A stretch of DNA of 64,000 nt from an uncultured beta proteobacterium (GCA_903938815.1 CAJAES010000034.1:1-64000), one strand, 5' to 3'. Positions 27,776-37,616 are shown, counted from the stretch's first letter. A program made the numbers and translations. Notes: generated by a model from the sequence alone, not told the origin.

Positions 27776-28698
27776 GCGGGTACGAAGCCAGTGGGAAGGC
27801 CGGCGCGCGCGAGCGCACCGGACAGGGCGCCCGCGCCGAGCGCGCGGGCCGGGATCTCGCGCACGGCGAGCAGGCGGGTGAGGTCGACGCCGGTCTTCAG
27901 GCCCATGCCTTCGAGCAGGAAGACGAGGTCTTCCATGACGATGTTGCCGCTGGCGCCAGGCGCGTGCGGGCAGCCGCCCAGGCCGCCCAGCGAGGCGTCG
28001 AAGTGGCGGATGCCGCAGTCCAGCGCGGCGGCCACGTTGGCCAGGCCGGTGCCGCGCGTGTCGTGGAAGTGCGCGGCCACGGGGATGCTGCCGGTCTCGG
28101 CCAGCACGGCCTTGAAGACCTCGCGCACCTGCGTGGGCGTGGCGTAGCCCAGCGTGTCGGCGATCATGATCTCGTCAGCGCCCATCGCGGCCAGTTCGGC
28201 GGCGCAGCGGCGCACCTCGTCCACGGCGATGCGGCCTTCGTAGGAGCAGCCGAGGGCCGTTGACAGCCCCGAGGCCAGCGTGACGCGGCCTTTCAGTCCT
28301 GCTGCGTCGCGCGCGGCCACGATGCGCGCGAAGTCCTCCATCGAGGCCTCGCGCTCGCGGCGCACGTTCCTCAGGTTGTGCGTGCGGCTGACCGAGACCA
28401 CGTAGTCGAGCTTGGGCACGCCCAGCGCGAAGCCGCGTTCGGCGCCCTTCAGGTTCGGGATCAGGGCCACCACGTTCAGGCCCGGCAGGGCCATCGCGCC
28501 GCGCACCACTTCCTCGGCATCGCCGAACTGCGGAATCAGCCGCGGCGGCACGAAGGACGTGACCTCGATCTCGCGCACCCCGGCGGCGAACTCGGCCGCG
28601 ATCCACGCGAGCTTGTCCGCCGTCGGCATGAAGGTGGAGGTCATCTGCAAGCCGTCGCGCAGACCGACCTCGCGCACATGGACGTCGATGTTCATCAT
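27772..28698 (-). CDS. Hydroxymethylglutaryl-CoA lyase-like enzyme (DRE-TIM aldolase)
   Basis: HMG-CoA lyases cleave 3-hydroxy-3-methylglutaryl-CoA or related hydroxyacyl-CoAs. The 308-aa protein, starting at MMNIDVHVREVGLRDGLQ, has the RDGLQ metal/substrate motif at the N terminus. It also has TLGYATP, the HFHDTRGTGLAN metal histidines and GGLGGCPHAPGASGN with the catalytic cysteine. The track extends it to 29364 by running through the neighbouring gene; the ATG at 28698, which overlaps the hydratase stop, is correct by homology. Citramalyl-CoA or another branched hydroxyacyl-CoA is an alternative substrate. Confidence 0.9.
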   Translation of the reverse strand: MMNIDVHVREVGLRDGLQMTSTFMPTADKLAWIAAEFAAGVREIEVTSFVPPRLIPQFGDAEEVVRGAMALPGLNVVALIPNLKGAERGFALGVPKLDYVVSVSRTHNLRNVRREREASMEDFARIVAARDAAGLKGRVTLASGLSTALGCSYEGRIAVDEVRRCAAELAAMGADEIMIADTLGYATPTQVREVFKAVLAETGSIPVAAHFHDTRGTGLANVAAALDCGIRHFDASLGGLGGCPHAPGASGNIVMEDLVFLLEGMGLKTGVDLTRLLAVREIPARALGAGALSGALARAGLPTGFVPA

Positions 28699-29480
28699 TG
28701 GCCCTTGAACTGCGGCGCGCGCTTCTCGTTGAAGGCGCGCACGCCTTCGTGCCGGTCGTCGGACGAGACAAGCCGGTTGTAGGCCTCGATCTCGAAGCGG
28801 CAGCCGGTGCGCAGGTCGCCCTGCAGCCCGTAGTGGATGGATTTCTTGGCCTGGCGCACGGCGAGCGGCCCGTTGGCGGCGATGTTCCCGGCCGCCACCA
28901 GCGCATCGGCCAGCACCTGCCCGGGCTCGCTGACGTGGTTGACCATGCCCCATTCGGCGGCCTGCCCGGCGCTGAAGGCCTGCGCACGCAGGATCAGCTC
29001 CTTCGCGCGGCGCTCGCCCACGGCGCGGGCCAGGTTCTGCGTGCCGCCGCCGCCCGGCATGATCCCCAGGCGGGTCTCGCTGAGCGAGAACTTCGCGTTC
29101 CGGTCGGCGTAGATGAAGTCGCAGGCCAGCGCCGTTTCGAGCCCGCCGCCGTAGGCGTGGCCGTTGACGGCGGCGATCACGGGCACGGTCATGTCGAGCA
29201 GCGCGAAGAACGCGCGCTCGAAGATCTCGTGCTGCGCCCGCCAGGCGGCGTCGGTCATGCCGTTGCGCTCCTTCAGGTCGCCGCCGGCGCAGAAGGCGCG
29301 GTCGCCGGCGCCGGTGAGCACCACGCAGCGCAGTTCGCCGGGCTCGGCGATCAGGCGCGTCCACAGGGCGAGCAGTTCCTCGCCCATGCGCGTGTTGATG
29401 GCGTTCAGAACCTCGGGGCGGTTCAGCGTGACCACCAGCAGGTGCGGGGTCGGCTGCGTCAGTTCCAGCATCGTCGTCAT
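28695..29480 (-). CDS. Enoyl-CoA hydratase/isomerase (crotonase) family protein
   Basis: This 261-aa crotonase begins MTTMLELTQPTPHLLVVTLN. It has the two oxyanion-hole segments, FCAGGDLKE near residue 65 and AYGGGLETALACDF near 108, and LGIMPGGGGTQNLAR, the standard active-site loop. Hydration of an unsaturated CoA ester made by the dehydrogenase next door is the natural reading. The start and stop overlap the neighbouring genes by 4 nt each. The track's 457-aa version includes an out-of-frame stretch of the CoA-transferase gene. Confidence 0.93.
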   Translation of the reverse strand: MTTMLELTQPTPHLLVVTLNRPEVLNAINTRMGEELLALWTRLIAEPGELRCVVLTGAGDRAFCAGGDLKERNGMTDAAWRAQHEIFERAFFALLDMTVPVIAAVNGHAYGGGLETALACDFIYADRNAKFSLSETRLGIMPGGGGTQNLARAVGERRAKELILRAQAFSAGQAAEWGMVNHVSEPGQVLADALVAAGNIAANGPLAVRQAKKSIHYGLQGDLRTGCRFEIEAYNRLVSSDDRHEGVRAFNEKRAPQFKGQ

Positions 29481-30598
29481 GGGGTGTCCTGGCCCAGCGC
29501 AGGCGATGCCGACCGGGGTTGCGGGCGCTGCCCGTCGAAGCGAACGGGCAAGCCGAGCATCGGGATCGAGCTGCCCGGCACGGGCTGCAGCAGCCCGAGG
29601 GCCCGGGTCTGCGGGTGGTCCAGCATCTGTGCCACGTTCTGCACCGGCGCGCAGGGCACGCCGGCGGCGTCGAGCGCGGTGGTCCAGTCGGCGCTGGTGC
29701 GCGCCAGGAAGGCGGGCTCCAGCAGCGCGTACAGCGTGGCGGCGTTCTGCACCCGTGTGGGGTTGTCGATGAAGCGCGGGTCGGTGGCCCAGCCGGGCTG
29801 GCCGAGCACCTCGCACAGGCGCCTGAACAAGGCGTTGTTGCCTGCCGCCACGACCAGGTCGCCGTCGGCGGTGCGGTAGGCGCGGTAGGGCACGATGCCG
29901 AGCTGACCCGAGCCGTTCTTGCCCGGCATCACGCCGCCGGCCTGGTACTGCGAGGCGTACATGGTCATCCAGGCGGTGGCCGTCTCGAAGAGGGAGACAT
30001 CCACCACCGCGCCCTCGCCGCTGGTCTGGCGCCGCATGAGGGCCGACACGATGCCGAGCGCGGCCCACATGCCGGTGCCCATGTCGATGATGGACGGGCC
30101 CACGCGAACGGGGTTGCCGCCGGGCTCGCCGACGACGCTCATGATGCCGCCGAAGGCCTGCATCAGCGGGTCGTAGCCGGGCCGGTCCGCCAGCGGGCCG
30201 GGTGCGCCGAAGGCCCCGAGGTTGCAGTACACGAGCGAGGGCTTGCGGGCGCGCTGCGCGGCCGCGCCGAGGCCGAGCGCGTCCACCTGACCGGGGCGCA
30301 TGTTCTGCAGCACCACGTCGGCGCGGGTGTCGATCAACGCCTGCAGCCGGGCCAGGTGCACAGGGTCGCGCAGGTCCATCACCCAGGACTGCTTGTTGCG
30401 GTTCAGGGCCTGGAAGGTGGCCGCCGCGCCGTCCACGAAGGGCGGGCCCCAGGTGCGCGCGTCGTCGCCCGCGGGCTTCTCGATCTTGATGACCTCGGCG
30501 CCCAGGTCGCCGAGGATCTGCCCGGCGAAGGGCGCGGCCACGCTGTGGCCGAGCTCGACCACGACGATGCCGGCCAGCGGCTGCTCGGCGCCGCTCAT
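29477..30598 (-). CDS. CaiB/BaiF (class III) CoA-transferase
   Basis: Class III CoA-transferases move CoA between carboxylic acids through an aspartyl intermediate. The 373-aa protein begins MSGAEQPLAGIVVVELGHSV and shows IKIEKPAGDDAR, NKQSWVMDLR, and GYDPLMQAFGG followed by PSIIDMGTGMW with the likely catalytic Asp. It would activate the acid brought in by the adjacent receptor system. It lies 10 bp after the receptor gene and overlaps the hydratase by 4 nt. Confidence 0.93.
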   Translation of the reverse strand: MSGAEQPLAGIVVVELGHSVAAPFAGQILGDLGAEVIKIEKPAGDDARTWGPPFVDGAAATFQALNRNKQSWVMDLRDPVHLARLQALIDTRADVVLQNMRPGQVDALGLGAAAQRARKPSLVYCNLGAFGAPGPLADRPGYDPLMQAFGGIMSVVGEPGGNPVRVGPSIIDMGTGMWAALGIVSALMRRQTSGEGAVVDVSLFETATAWMTMYASQYQAGGVMPGKNGSGQLGIVPYRAYRTADGDLVVAAGNNALFRRLCEVLGQPGWATDPRFIDNPTRVQNAATLYALLEPAFLARTSADWTTALDAAGVPCAPVQNVAQMLDHPQTRALGLLQPVPGSSIPMLGLPVRFDGQRPQPRSASPALGQDTP

Positions 30599-30608
30599 CG
30601 GGGTGCGC

Positions 30609-31580
30609 TCATTCGGCCTTGATGCCCGCTTCGCGGATCAGCTTGCCGCGCATCTCGAACTCGCGTGCGATCTGCGCGGCGTATTCGGCCGGCGTGCTGG
30701 CGACGACGATCATGCCGGCCGCTTCGAGCTTGGACTTCACGTCCGCGCTGCGCAGCGCCTTGATCATCTCGTCGCTCATGCGCTGCGCGATGGCCGGCGG
30801 CAGGTTGGCCGGGCCGAAGAAGCCGAGCCAGGACGGCATCTCGGTGCCAGGCCAGGTCTCGGAGAGCGTTGGCACGTCGGGCAGGCCCTCGTAGCGCTTG
30901 GCCTGCGTGAACACGATGGCGCGCAGTTTGCCGCTCTTGATCTGCTGCATCACCGTGATCAGGCTCGCGAACACCATCGGGATGTTGCCGCCCATCAGGT
31001 CGTTGATGGCCGGGCCGCCGCCCTTGTAGGGCACGTGCGACAGCGGCGCGCCGCTCTTCTGCTTGAGCAGTTCGCCCGACAGGTGGTGCGGCGAGCCGTT
31101 GCCGGAACTGCCGTAGCTGCCCTTGGACGGGTCGGCCTTCACGTAGGCGATGAGTTCGGACAGGTTGCGGGCCGGCGTGAAGGCCGGGTTCGTCACCAGC
31201 ACGATGGGGTTCAGCGCGGCCAGCGTCAGCGGCGTGAAGTCCTTGATCGGGTGGAAGGGCGGCGCGGCGCTCAGGTGGAAGTTGGCGGCGTGCGTGGCGT
31301 CGGTGCCCAGCAGGAAGGTGTAGCCGTCCGGGGCCGCCTTGGCGACATGGTCGCTGCCGATGTTGCCGCTGGCCCCGGCCCGGTTGTCGACCACCACGGT
31401 CTGCCCCAGCGGGCCGCTGATGGCCTGCCCGACCATGCGCCCCATCGCGTCGGTGGAGGCGCCCGGGGGGTAGGGCACGACGATGCGGATGGGCTTGTCG
31501 GGCCAGGCCTGGGCACGTGCGGACAGGCCCCACGCCAGCGGCAGTGTGGCGATCAGGGATGCGGCGGCGCGTCTCTTCAT
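30609..31580 (-). CDS. Bug-type (TctC) periplasmic solute-binding protein
   Basis: Bug receptors capture carboxylates for tripartite tricarboxylate transporters and are greatly expanded in Burkholderiales. The 323-aa protein has a signal peptide (MKRRAAASLIATLPLAWGL...ARAQA), then WPDKPIRIVVPYPPGASTDA, VVDNRAGASGNIG and YGSSGNGSPHHLSGELL, all family hallmarks. No TctA/TctB membrane genes lie nearby, which is normal for these receptors. It is first in the minus-strand operon and divergent from the SDR gene across 104 bp. Confidence 0.95.
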   Translation of the reverse strand: MKRRAAASLIATLPLAWGLSARAQAWPDKPIRIVVPYPPGASTDAMGRMVGQAISGPLGQTVVVDNRAGASGNIGSDHVAKAAPDGYTFLLGTDATHAANFHLSAAPPFHPIKDFTPLTLAALNPIVLVTNPAFTPARNLSELIAYVKADPSKGSYGSSGNGSPHHLSGELLKQKSGAPLSHVPYKGGGPAINDLMGGNIPMVFASLITVMQQIKSGKLRAIVFTQAKRYEGLPDVPTLSETWPGTEMPSWLGFFGPANLPPAIAQRMSDEMIKALRSADVKSKLEAAGMIVVASTPAEYAAQIAREFEMRGKLIREAGIKAE

Positions 31581-31617
31581 GGTGGGTTGTCTCCGGAGAA
31601 ATTGTCGAACCCGGCTC

Positions 31618-31646
31618 TTAACATCCGGTCGTCCGGACGTTATGCT
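31618..31646 (+). promoter_or_regulatory. Promoter with embedded inverted repeat (candidate GntR operator)
   Basis: TTAACA (31618-31623), 17 nt, TATGCT (31641-31646) forms a promoter for the SDR gene. The spacer is filled by the inverted repeat AACATCCGG-TCGT-CCGGACGTT (31620-31641), one mismatch in 9-bp arms. Its position between divergent units and near a GntR gene suggests an operator, which is inference. Confidence 0.55.
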
Positions 31647-31684
31647 GAAGGCTGATCGAAGTCAACCCGCGAAAGCCAGCCCGC

Positions 31685-32446
31685 ATGCCCACGCTCCCCC
31701 TCTCCGGCCGCACCGCCCTGGTGACAGGCTCCGGCCGCAACATCGGCCGCGCCATCGCGCTGTCCTTCGCGGCGCAGGGCGCCAACGTGGTGGTCAACGG
31801 CCACAGCGACCGCGCGGCCGTCGATGCCGTGGTGGCCGAGGTGCAGGCCCTGGGCGCGCAGGCGCTGGGCGTGATGGCCGATGTGTCGCAGGACGCCGAG
31901 GTGGCGCGCCTGGTGGCGGCCGCCACCGAACGATTCGGCGGGGTGGACATCGCCGTCTCCAACGTGGGCATCCGCCGCAAGCAGCCCTTCCTGGAGATCA
32001 CGCCGGAGCAGTGGGACGAGGTCATGCGCACCAACCTCAGCGCGGCCTTCTACCTGGCCCGCCACGCCATCCCGGGCATGCGCGAGCGGCGCTGGGGGCG
32101 CGTGGTGCTCATCAGCGGTTTCGACGGCTTCTGGGGGCAGGTGACGGAGCGCGCCCACAACATCACCGCCAAGGCCGGCCTGCATGGGCTGGCGATGGCG
32201 CTGGCGCGCGAGTTCGGGCCCGACGGCATCACGGCCAACACCGTGGCGCCGGGCGCCATCGACACCGTGCGCGACTGGTCCCAATACACTCACCAGATGC
32301 GCGAGAAGCTCCTGCAGGAGATTCCGCTGGGCCGTTACGGCCTGCCCGACGAAGTGGCCGCGGCCTGCGACCTCCTGTGTGCGGACCGTGGCGGCTTCAT
32401 CTCCGGGCAGGTGATCCACGTCAACGGCGGCCACTACATGTACTGA
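31685..32446 (+). CDS. SDR-family oxidoreductase-like protein lacking the catalytic Tyr
   Basis: The 253-aa protein has the NAD(P)-binding TGSGRNIGRAIA motif, DVS, SNVGIRR in place of NNAG, and a C-terminal GQVIHVNGGHYMY. Where SDR enzymes carry YxxxK it reads HNITAKAG, so the lysine is present but the position four before it is Asn. The preceding Ser region reads LISGFDGFW. It may catalyse a non-standard reaction or bind ligand only. It is first in a plus-strand unit with the GntR regulator 6 bp downstream. Confidence 0.88.
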   Translation: MPTLPLSGRTALVTGSGRNIGRAIALSFAAQGANVVVNGHSDRAAVDAVVAEVQALGAQALGVMADVSQDAEVARLVAAATERFGGVDIAVSNVGIRRKQPFLEITPEQWDEVMRTNLSAAFYLARHAIPGMRERRWGRVVLISGFDGFWGQVTERAHNITAKAGLHGLAMALAREFGPDGITANTVAPGAIDTVRDWSQYTHQMREKLLQEIPLGRYGLPDEVAAACDLLCADRGGFISGQVIHVNGGHYMY

Positions 32447-32452
32447 GAAGCC

Positions 32453-33220
32453 GTGAGCATCGATTCACTCGCCGCCGACGGCGCGCCGCGTTACCAGCAA
32501 CTGAGTGCCGTGCTCGCGCGCGAGATCCGCGACGGCCGCCACCCGGTGGGCTCGCTGCTGCCGCCCGAGCCGCAGCTGTGCGAGCGCTTCGGCGTCTCGC
32601 GCCACACGCTGCGCGAGGCCGTGCGCAAGCTCTGCGAGCAGGGGCTGGTCACGCGGCACCAGGGCATCGGCACGCGGGTGCAGGCGGCCCGCGCGGCGGC
32701 GCCGCAGCGCTACCTGGCCTCGCTCGGCTCGCTGCAGGAGCTGATGCAGTACACGCAGCAGACGCGGCTGAAGCGGCTGTCGCACCGCACGCTGCAGGCC
32801 GACGCCGCGCTGGCGCGCCAGCTGCGCTGCGAGCCCGGCCAGGCCTGGCTCGAGATCGAGGCCTGCCGCTACCCGGCCGACGGCGAGCAGCCGCTGGTGC
32901 ACATGCACATCTATGTGCTGCCCGAAGCCGCCGGCATGCTGGCCGACCTGGACGACGGCAACGCCTGGGTCTTCGGCCTGCTCGAGAAGCACGGCGGCGA
33001 GCGCATCGTCGAGGCCCAGCAGGTGGTGGGTGCGGTGGCCATGCCGGCCGCGAGCGCGCGCGTGCTGGGCGTGAAACCTCGCACGCCCGGGCTGCTGGTG
33101 CGCCGCTACTACATGGGCCGTGATTCGCGCCTGCTGTCGGTGTCGCTGAACCTGTACCCGGCCGAGCGCTTCGAGCTCGCCACGCACTGGCGGCTCGAGT
33201 CCGAAGCGACGCCGCCGTGA
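32453..33220 (+). CDS. GntR-family transcriptional regulator (HutC/UTRA type)
   Basis: The 255-aa protein starts with GTG and carries an N-terminal winged helix (YQQLSAVLAREIRDGRHPVG, LCERFGVSRHTLREAVRKLC, GLVTRHQGIGTRV). A UTRA-type effector domain follows (CRYPADGEQPLVHMHIYVLP, then a C-terminal LYPAERFELATHW). Such regulators usually respond to a small acid or sugar. The likely target is the palindromic site between the Bug receptor and SDR genes. It overlaps the MFS gene by 4 nt. Confidence 0.93.
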   Translation: MSIDSLAADGAPRYQQLSAVLAREIRDGRHPVGSLLPPEPQLCERFGVSRHTLREAVRKLCEQGLVTRHQGIGTRVQAARAAAPQRYLASLGSLQELMQYTQQTRLKRLSHRTLQADAALARQLRCEPGQAWLEIEACRYPADGEQPLVHMHIYVLPEAAGMLADLDDGNAWVFGLLEKHGGERIVEAQQVVGAVAMPAASARVLGVKPRTPGLLVRRYYMGRDSRLLSVSLNLYPAERFELATHWRLESEATPP

Positions 33221-34443
33221 CGCAGCCCTGGCTGGCGCTGGCGGCCATGCTGCTGGTGCAGATGGTGGTCTCGCTGACGCTGGTGGCCGCTTCCGTCCTG
33301 GCGCCCGCCGTGGCGCCGACGCTGGGCCTGGCGCCCGAGCGCATCGGCCTGTACGCCGCGGTGGCCTACCTGACGGCCATGCTCTTCGGCCTGCGCGCCG
33401 GGCACTGGGTGGCGCGCATCGGTTCGCTGCGCCTGAGCCAGGTGGCGCTGCTGGCCTGCGCCGGCGGTGCGCTGCTGGCGGCGGCTTCCCCAGCGCTCGG
33501 AGCCGCGGGCGCCCTGCTGGGCGCTGCCTTCCTGATCGGCATCGGCTACGGCCTCGTGAACCCTGCTGCCGCGGCGGTGCTCACGCACCATGCGCCCACC
33601 ACGTCGCGCGGCCTGTTCTTCTCGATCAAGCAGACGGGCGTGCCCATCGGCGTGGCCATGGCCGGCCTGCTGATGCCCCTCGGCCTGAGCGTGCTGGGCT
33701 GGCGCGTCACGGCGGTGGGCCTGGCCGCGGTGTGCGCGGTGCTGATCCTGGCGCTATGGCCGCTGGTGCGCCGGCTCGAGCCGCCGCCCGCCGCGCCGCC
33801 CGCCGACGGCCCGCTGGTGCTGTTGTGGCGTGTCTGGCGCACGCCGGATCTGCGGCGGCTGAGCCTGGCCTCGCTGGCCTACGCGATGACGCAGCAGACC
33901 TTCGTGACCTTTCTGGTCTCGCTGCTGAACCTGCAGCTCGGCTGGACGCTGGCGGCTGCGGCCGGCGTGCTGGCGGCTTCGCAGGCGGTCAGCACGGCAG
34001 CGCGCATCGGCTTCGGCGCGCTGGCCGACCGCTGGATGGCCCCGGCCCGGCTGCTGGTGGGCCTGGGCGTGGCCATGAGTGCCAGCTGCCTGGCCCTGGC
34101 GGCGCTGTCGCCCGCGGTGCCGGCCACGCTGGTGGTGGCCGCGGCGCTGGTATGCGCGGCCACGGCCATGGGCTGGAACGGCGTCTTCTTCGCCGAACTG
34201 GCCAACCGAGTGGCGCGCGAGGACATGGCGCGCGTCTCGGGTGCGACGCAGTTCTTCACCTTCACCGGCGGCATGCTCGGCCCGCTGCTGTTCGGGGAGT
34301 CGATCCGCGCGGGCGGCAGCTACGCGCTGGCCTATGCCGTGCTGGCGCTGATCCCGGCCGCGGCGGCATTCGCGATGTGGCGTGCGCTGCCGGCGAGGCA
34401 TGGCGCCCCGCCTGCCCCGGGGGTCAGTGGCCCTCGAAACTGA
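33217..34443 (+). CDS. MFS transporter
   Basis: The 408-aa protein starts on a GTG overlapping the GntR stop. It has about 12 hydrophobic segments beginning [21 protein letters not shown], and an MFS loop-type sequence [14 protein letters not shown] after the second helix. Context suggests it imports the substrate of the catabolic operon or exports a related acid. Its last 20 bp overlap the convergent apt gene. The substrate cannot be inferred from sequence alone. Confidence 0.88.
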   Translation: MTQPWLALAAMLLVQMVVSLTLVAASVLAPAVAPTLGLAPERIGLYAAVAYLTAMLFGLRAGHWVARIGSLRLSQVALLACAGGALLAAASPALGAAGALLGAAFLIGIGYGLVNPAAAAVLTHHAPTTSRGLFFSIKQTGVPIGVAMAGLLMPLGLSVLGWRVTAVGLAAVCAVLILALWPLVRRLEPPPAAPPADGPLVLLWRVWRTPDLRRLSLASLAYAMTQQTFVTFLVSLLNLQLGWTLAAAAGVLAASQAVSTAARIGFGALADRWMAPARLLVGLGVAMSASCLALAALSPAVPATLVVAAALVCAATAMGWNGVFFAELANRVAREDMARVSGATQFFTFTGGMLGPLLFGESIRAGGSYALAYAVLALIPAAAAFAMWRALPARHGAPPAPGVSGPRN

Positions 34444-34981
34444 CGAGCGAGAACACGGGCACGCCCGCGTCCTTCAGCCGTGCGGAGCCGCCCAGCTCGG
34501 GCAGGTCGACGATGGCTGCCACCTCGATGACCTCGGCGCCCAGGCGCTGCAGCAGCTTGTGGCCTGCGAGCATGGTGCCGCCGGTGGCGATGAGGTCGTC
34601 GATCAGCACCACGCGCTCGCCCGGCTTCACGGCGTCGGTGTGCACCTCCACCGTGGCGCTGCCGTACTCGAGTTCGTAGGTTTCCTCGAAGGTGCTGAAC
34701 GGCAGCTTGCCCTTCTTGCGGATGGGCACGAAGCCGATGCCGAGTTCGTAGGCCACGACCGAGCCGATGATGAATCCGCGCGCATCCAGGCCCGCGATGG
34801 CGGCTGGGCGGGCATCGAAGTAGCGGTGCACGAACTGGTCGATCAGCACGCGAAACACGCGTGGGTTGGCCAGCAGCGTGGTGATGTCGCGGAACATCAC
34901 GCCTGGCGCCGGCCAGTCGGGCACGGTGCGGATGTGGGCGCGGATGTAGTCCGACGGGGGGATCTGGTGTTCGGCTTGCAT
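34424..34981 (-). CDS. apt: Adenine phosphoribosyltransferase
   Basis: Apt salvages adenine to AMP with PRPP. From [19 protein letters not shown] at 34981 it has 185 aa with [27 protein letters not shown] and the PRPP-binding motif [14 protein letters not shown] near residue 130. The track's 339-aa ORF adds an out-of-frame piece of the phosphatase gene and is wrong. Confidence 0.95.
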   Translation of the reverse strand: MQAEHQIPPSDYIRAHIRTVPDWPAPGVMFRDITTLLANPRVFRVLIDQFVHRYFDARPAAIAGLDARGFIIGSVVAYELGIGFVPIRKKGKLPFSTFEETYELEYGSATVEVHTDAVKPGERVVLIDDLIATGGTMLAGHKLLQRLGAEVIEVAAIVDLPELGGSARLKDAGVPVFSLVSFEGH

Positions 34982-35049
34982 GCGCGGCCTCGCGTTGTCG
35001 GTGTTGCAGTGTTGCGGTGTTTCGGGGATGGATGCCCCGGCGGATTCGA

Positions 35050-35619
35050 TCAGGAAATCGCCAGGCGCGCGACCACGGTGGGCGTGCCGCCCGCGCCGCT
35101 GCGCAGCACCAGGCCTTCGCCCGAGGCGGTGCCGGTGCCCGCCAGGTCGGACAGCACGAACATGTGGGTCACCCAGACCTCGAAACGACCTGCCGGCACG
35201 GCCTGCAGCGCGCCGCGCAACTGGGTCATCTGGTCGCCGTAGGTGCGTTCCTCGGTGCCGCGGGGCGAGCCCAGCGCAGGCCACGGCTGGGCGCCGCCGA
35301 AGGCGATGCGGGCGGTGTCCACGCAGCGGCACCAGGGGCTGGACCGGACGATCGACGGCGCCAGTGCGCGCTGCGTGAACCAGGCGCCGATGCGGCGCGC
35401 CTGGGCGCGGCCCTCGTCGTTCAGGTTGCGCTGCGTGCTGCACACGCCCGGTGTGAAGCCCGGGGGGTCGAAGGTGCCCGGCGCGAGCGCGTGGCGGAAG
35501 GCGATCACGCAGCCCCCGGTCTTCAGCGCCGATTCGACTTCGTCGGCGCGCGCCGGCAAGGCCGCGGCCAGCGGGCCCGCGGCGGCGGCGATCAACACGG
35601 TGCGGCGGTCCGGCATCAT
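35050..35619 (-). CDS. Exported histidine-phosphatase-family protein
   Basis: The 189-aa protein has a likely Tat-type signal ([25 protein letters not shown]). A phosphoglycerate-mutase-like fold follows, beginning [12 protein letters not shown], with [36 protein letters not shown] and a second histidine in [10 protein letters not shown]. The catalytic RHG motif is RHA here. It starts on the ATGA ending the cation antiporter gene, so it is the second gene of that unit. Substrate unknown. Confidence 0.85.
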   Translation of the reverse strand: MMPDRRTVLIAAAAGPLAAALPARADEVESALKTGGCVIAFRHALAPGTFDPPGFTPGVCSTQRNLNDEGRAQARRIGAWFTQRALAPSIVRSSPWCRCVDTARIAFGGAQPWPALGSPRGTEERTYGDQMTQLRGALQAVPAGRFEVWVTHMFVLSDLAGTGTASGEGLVLRSGAGGTPTVVARLAIS

Positions 35620-37616
35620 CCCCTCAGCAGTTTGGCTTCGGCCAGTGCCAGCGGCTCCGGCAGGCCCGAGAGCACGAGCGTATCGCCGGCGGCCAAGACC
35701 CTGTCGTCGGCAGGCCCGGTGACGGCGCCGCTGGCGCTGCGCACCGAGGCCACGCCCACCCCGACCGCGTGCAGCGCCTGATCGCCCAGAGTCTGGCCCA
35801 CGCAGGCCGCTGCGCCGGGCAGTGTCACGCTGGTCAGGCGGGCCTGGTGCAGTTCCTCGACGGTGTCGTCGTCCGCGCCGTGGAAGTAGCCGCGCAGCAG
35901 GCCGTAGCGTGCGTCCCGCGCGTCGCGCGTCATGCGGATCACGCGTCGCATGGGCACGCCCACCAGGGCCAGCGCGTGGCTGGCGAGCATCAGTGAACCC
36001 TCGATGGCTTCAGGCACCACCTCGGTGGCCCCGGCGGCGCGCAGGCGTTCCAGGTCGCTGTCGTCGATGGTGCGCACGATCACCGGCACGGCAGGTGCGT
36101 GGTCGCGAACCTGGCGCAGGATCTTCAGCGCCGAAGGGGTGTCGGGGTAGCTCACCACCACCGCGTTCGCGCGGGCCAGGCCGGCGGCCATCAGGCTCTG
36201 CAGTCGCGCGGCGTCGCCGTAGACCACGCTCTGGCCCGCGGCGGCGGCCTGGCGCACGCGGTCAGGGTCGAGGTCGAGCGCCATGTACGGGATGTTCTCG
36301 AGCTCCAGCAGGCGCGCCAGGTTCTGCCCGCTGCGCCCGAAGCCGCAGATGATCACGTGCTTCTCGGTGCGGATCGACTTCTTGGCGATGGTGGTCAGCG
36401 CCACCGACTGCAGCAGCCAGTCGCTCGCCGACAGCTTGTTGACGATGACGTTGCTGTACTGGATGAGGAAGGGCGTGGCCAGCATCGACAGCACCATGCT
36501 GGCCAGGATCGGGCTCATCCAGTGCGGCGCGACCAGGCCGCCGTCGGCGCCCAGCGTCAGCAGCACGAAGCCGAACTCGCCCGCCTGCGCCAGGTACAGG
36601 CCGGTGCGCAGCGCAACGCCCGGCGGCGCGCGAAAGCCCCGGGCCAGGGCCGCCACCAGCAGGAATTTCGCCACCACGGGCACCAGCGTCAGGAGCAGCA
36701 CGAGCCCCCACTGGTCCAGCACGGGGCGCCAGTCGAGCTTCATGCCGATGGTGATGAAGAAAAGGCCCAGCAGGACGTCGTGGAACGGCCGGATGTCGGT
36801 CTCGACCTGGTGCTTGTATTCGGTCTCGGCCACCAGCATGCCCGCGACGAAGGCACCCAGCGCCAGCGACAGGCCGGCGTGCTCGGTCAGGTAGGCCAGC
36901 CCGAGCGTGATGAGCAGCAGGTTCAGGATGAACAGCTCCTCGCTCTTGCGCCGCGCCACCAGCGTGAGCCACCAGCGCATGATCTTCTGGCCGCCCACCA
37001 GCAGCAGCGCCAGCAGCACGACGGCCTTGACCAGCGCCAGCGCCAGCGCCACGGCGAGGTCGCCGCCGCTCTTGCCGAGCGCGGGGATCACCACCAGCAG
37101 CGGCACCACGGCCAGATCCTGGAACAGCAGCACGCCCATCACGCGGCGACCGTGCTCGCTTTCCAGTTCCAGCCGCTCGGCCATCAGCTTCACGACGATG
37201 GCGGTCGAGGACATCGCGATGGCGCCGCCCAGCACCACGGCGCCCTGCCAGGACATCTGCCAGCTCTCGCCCGTCAGCCACTGGTAGCCCATCACGAGCA
37301 GCGCGTGCCCGGCCAGGGTGCCGAGCATCGTGAGCGTCACCTGCGACATCCCGAGGCCGAAGACCAGCGTGCGCATGCTGCGCAGCTTGGGCAGGTTGAA
37401 CTCGAGCCCGATGACGAACATCAGGAACACCACGCCGAACTCGGCGAGGTATTTCACCCCCGCGCTGTCCTGCGCCAGGGCCAGGGCATTGGGGCCGATC
37501 AGCACCCCCACGACCAGGTAGCCGAGCATCGGCGGGAGCTTCAGCGAACGGCACACCACCACGCCCAACACGGCGGCGACGAGGTACAGCAATACGAGTT
37601 CTAGCGTGCTGGCCAT
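35616..37616 (-). CDS. CPA2-family cation:proton antiporter with TrkA-N/TrkA-C domains (KefB/YbaL type)
   Basis: The 666-aa protein has about 12 membrane segments beginning [20 protein letters not shown] and a Na/H-exchanger core ([13 protein letters not shown]). A cytoplasmic TrkA-N nucleotide-binding domain starting [15 protein letters not shown] near residue 415 and a TrkA-C domain at the end follow. These proteins exchange K+ or Na+ for H+ under ligand control. The start lies only 36 bp from the divergent kdsD start, so their promoters must overlap. Confidence 0.93.
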   Translation of the reverse strand: MASTLELVLLYLVAAVLGVVVCRSLKLPPMLGYLVVGVLIGPNALALAQDSAGVKYLAEFGVVFLMFVIGLEFNLPKLRSMRTLVFGLGMSQVTLTMLGTLAGHALLVMGYQWLTGESWQMSWQGAVVLGGAIAMSSTAIVVKLMAERLELESEHGRRVMGVLLFQDLAVVPLLVVIPALGKSGGDLAVALALALVKAVVLLALLLVGGQKIMRWWLTLVARRKSEELFILNLLLITLGLAYLTEHAGLSLALGAFVAGMLVAETEYKHQVETDIRPFHDVLLGLFFITIGMKLDWRPVLDQWGLVLLLTLVPVVAKFLLVAALARGFRAPPGVALRTGLYLAQAGEFGFVLLTLGADGGLVAPHWMSPILASMVLSMLATPFLIQYSNVIVNKLSASDWLLQSVALTTIAKKSIRTEKHVIICGFGRSGQNLARLLELENIPYMALDLDPDRVRQAAAAGQSVVYGDAARLQSLMAAGLARANAVVVSYPDTPSALKILRQVRDHAPAVPVIVRTIDDSDLERLRAAGATEVVPEAIEGSLMLASHALALVGVPMRRVIRMTRDARDARYGLLRGYFHGADDDTVEELHQARLTSVTLPGAAACVGQTLGDQALHAVGVGVASVRSASGAVTGPADDRVLAAGDTLVLSGLPEPLALAEAKLLRG

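Noticed and set aside
28699-29364. N-terminal extension of the HMG-CoA-lyase ORF
   Set aside because: Out-of-frame reading of the enoyl-CoA hydratase gene; the catalytic protein starts at 28698.
36099-37604. 501-aa plus-strand ORF opposite the cation antiporter
   Set aside because: His/Gln/Arg-rich antisense product; the antiporter has clear domains.
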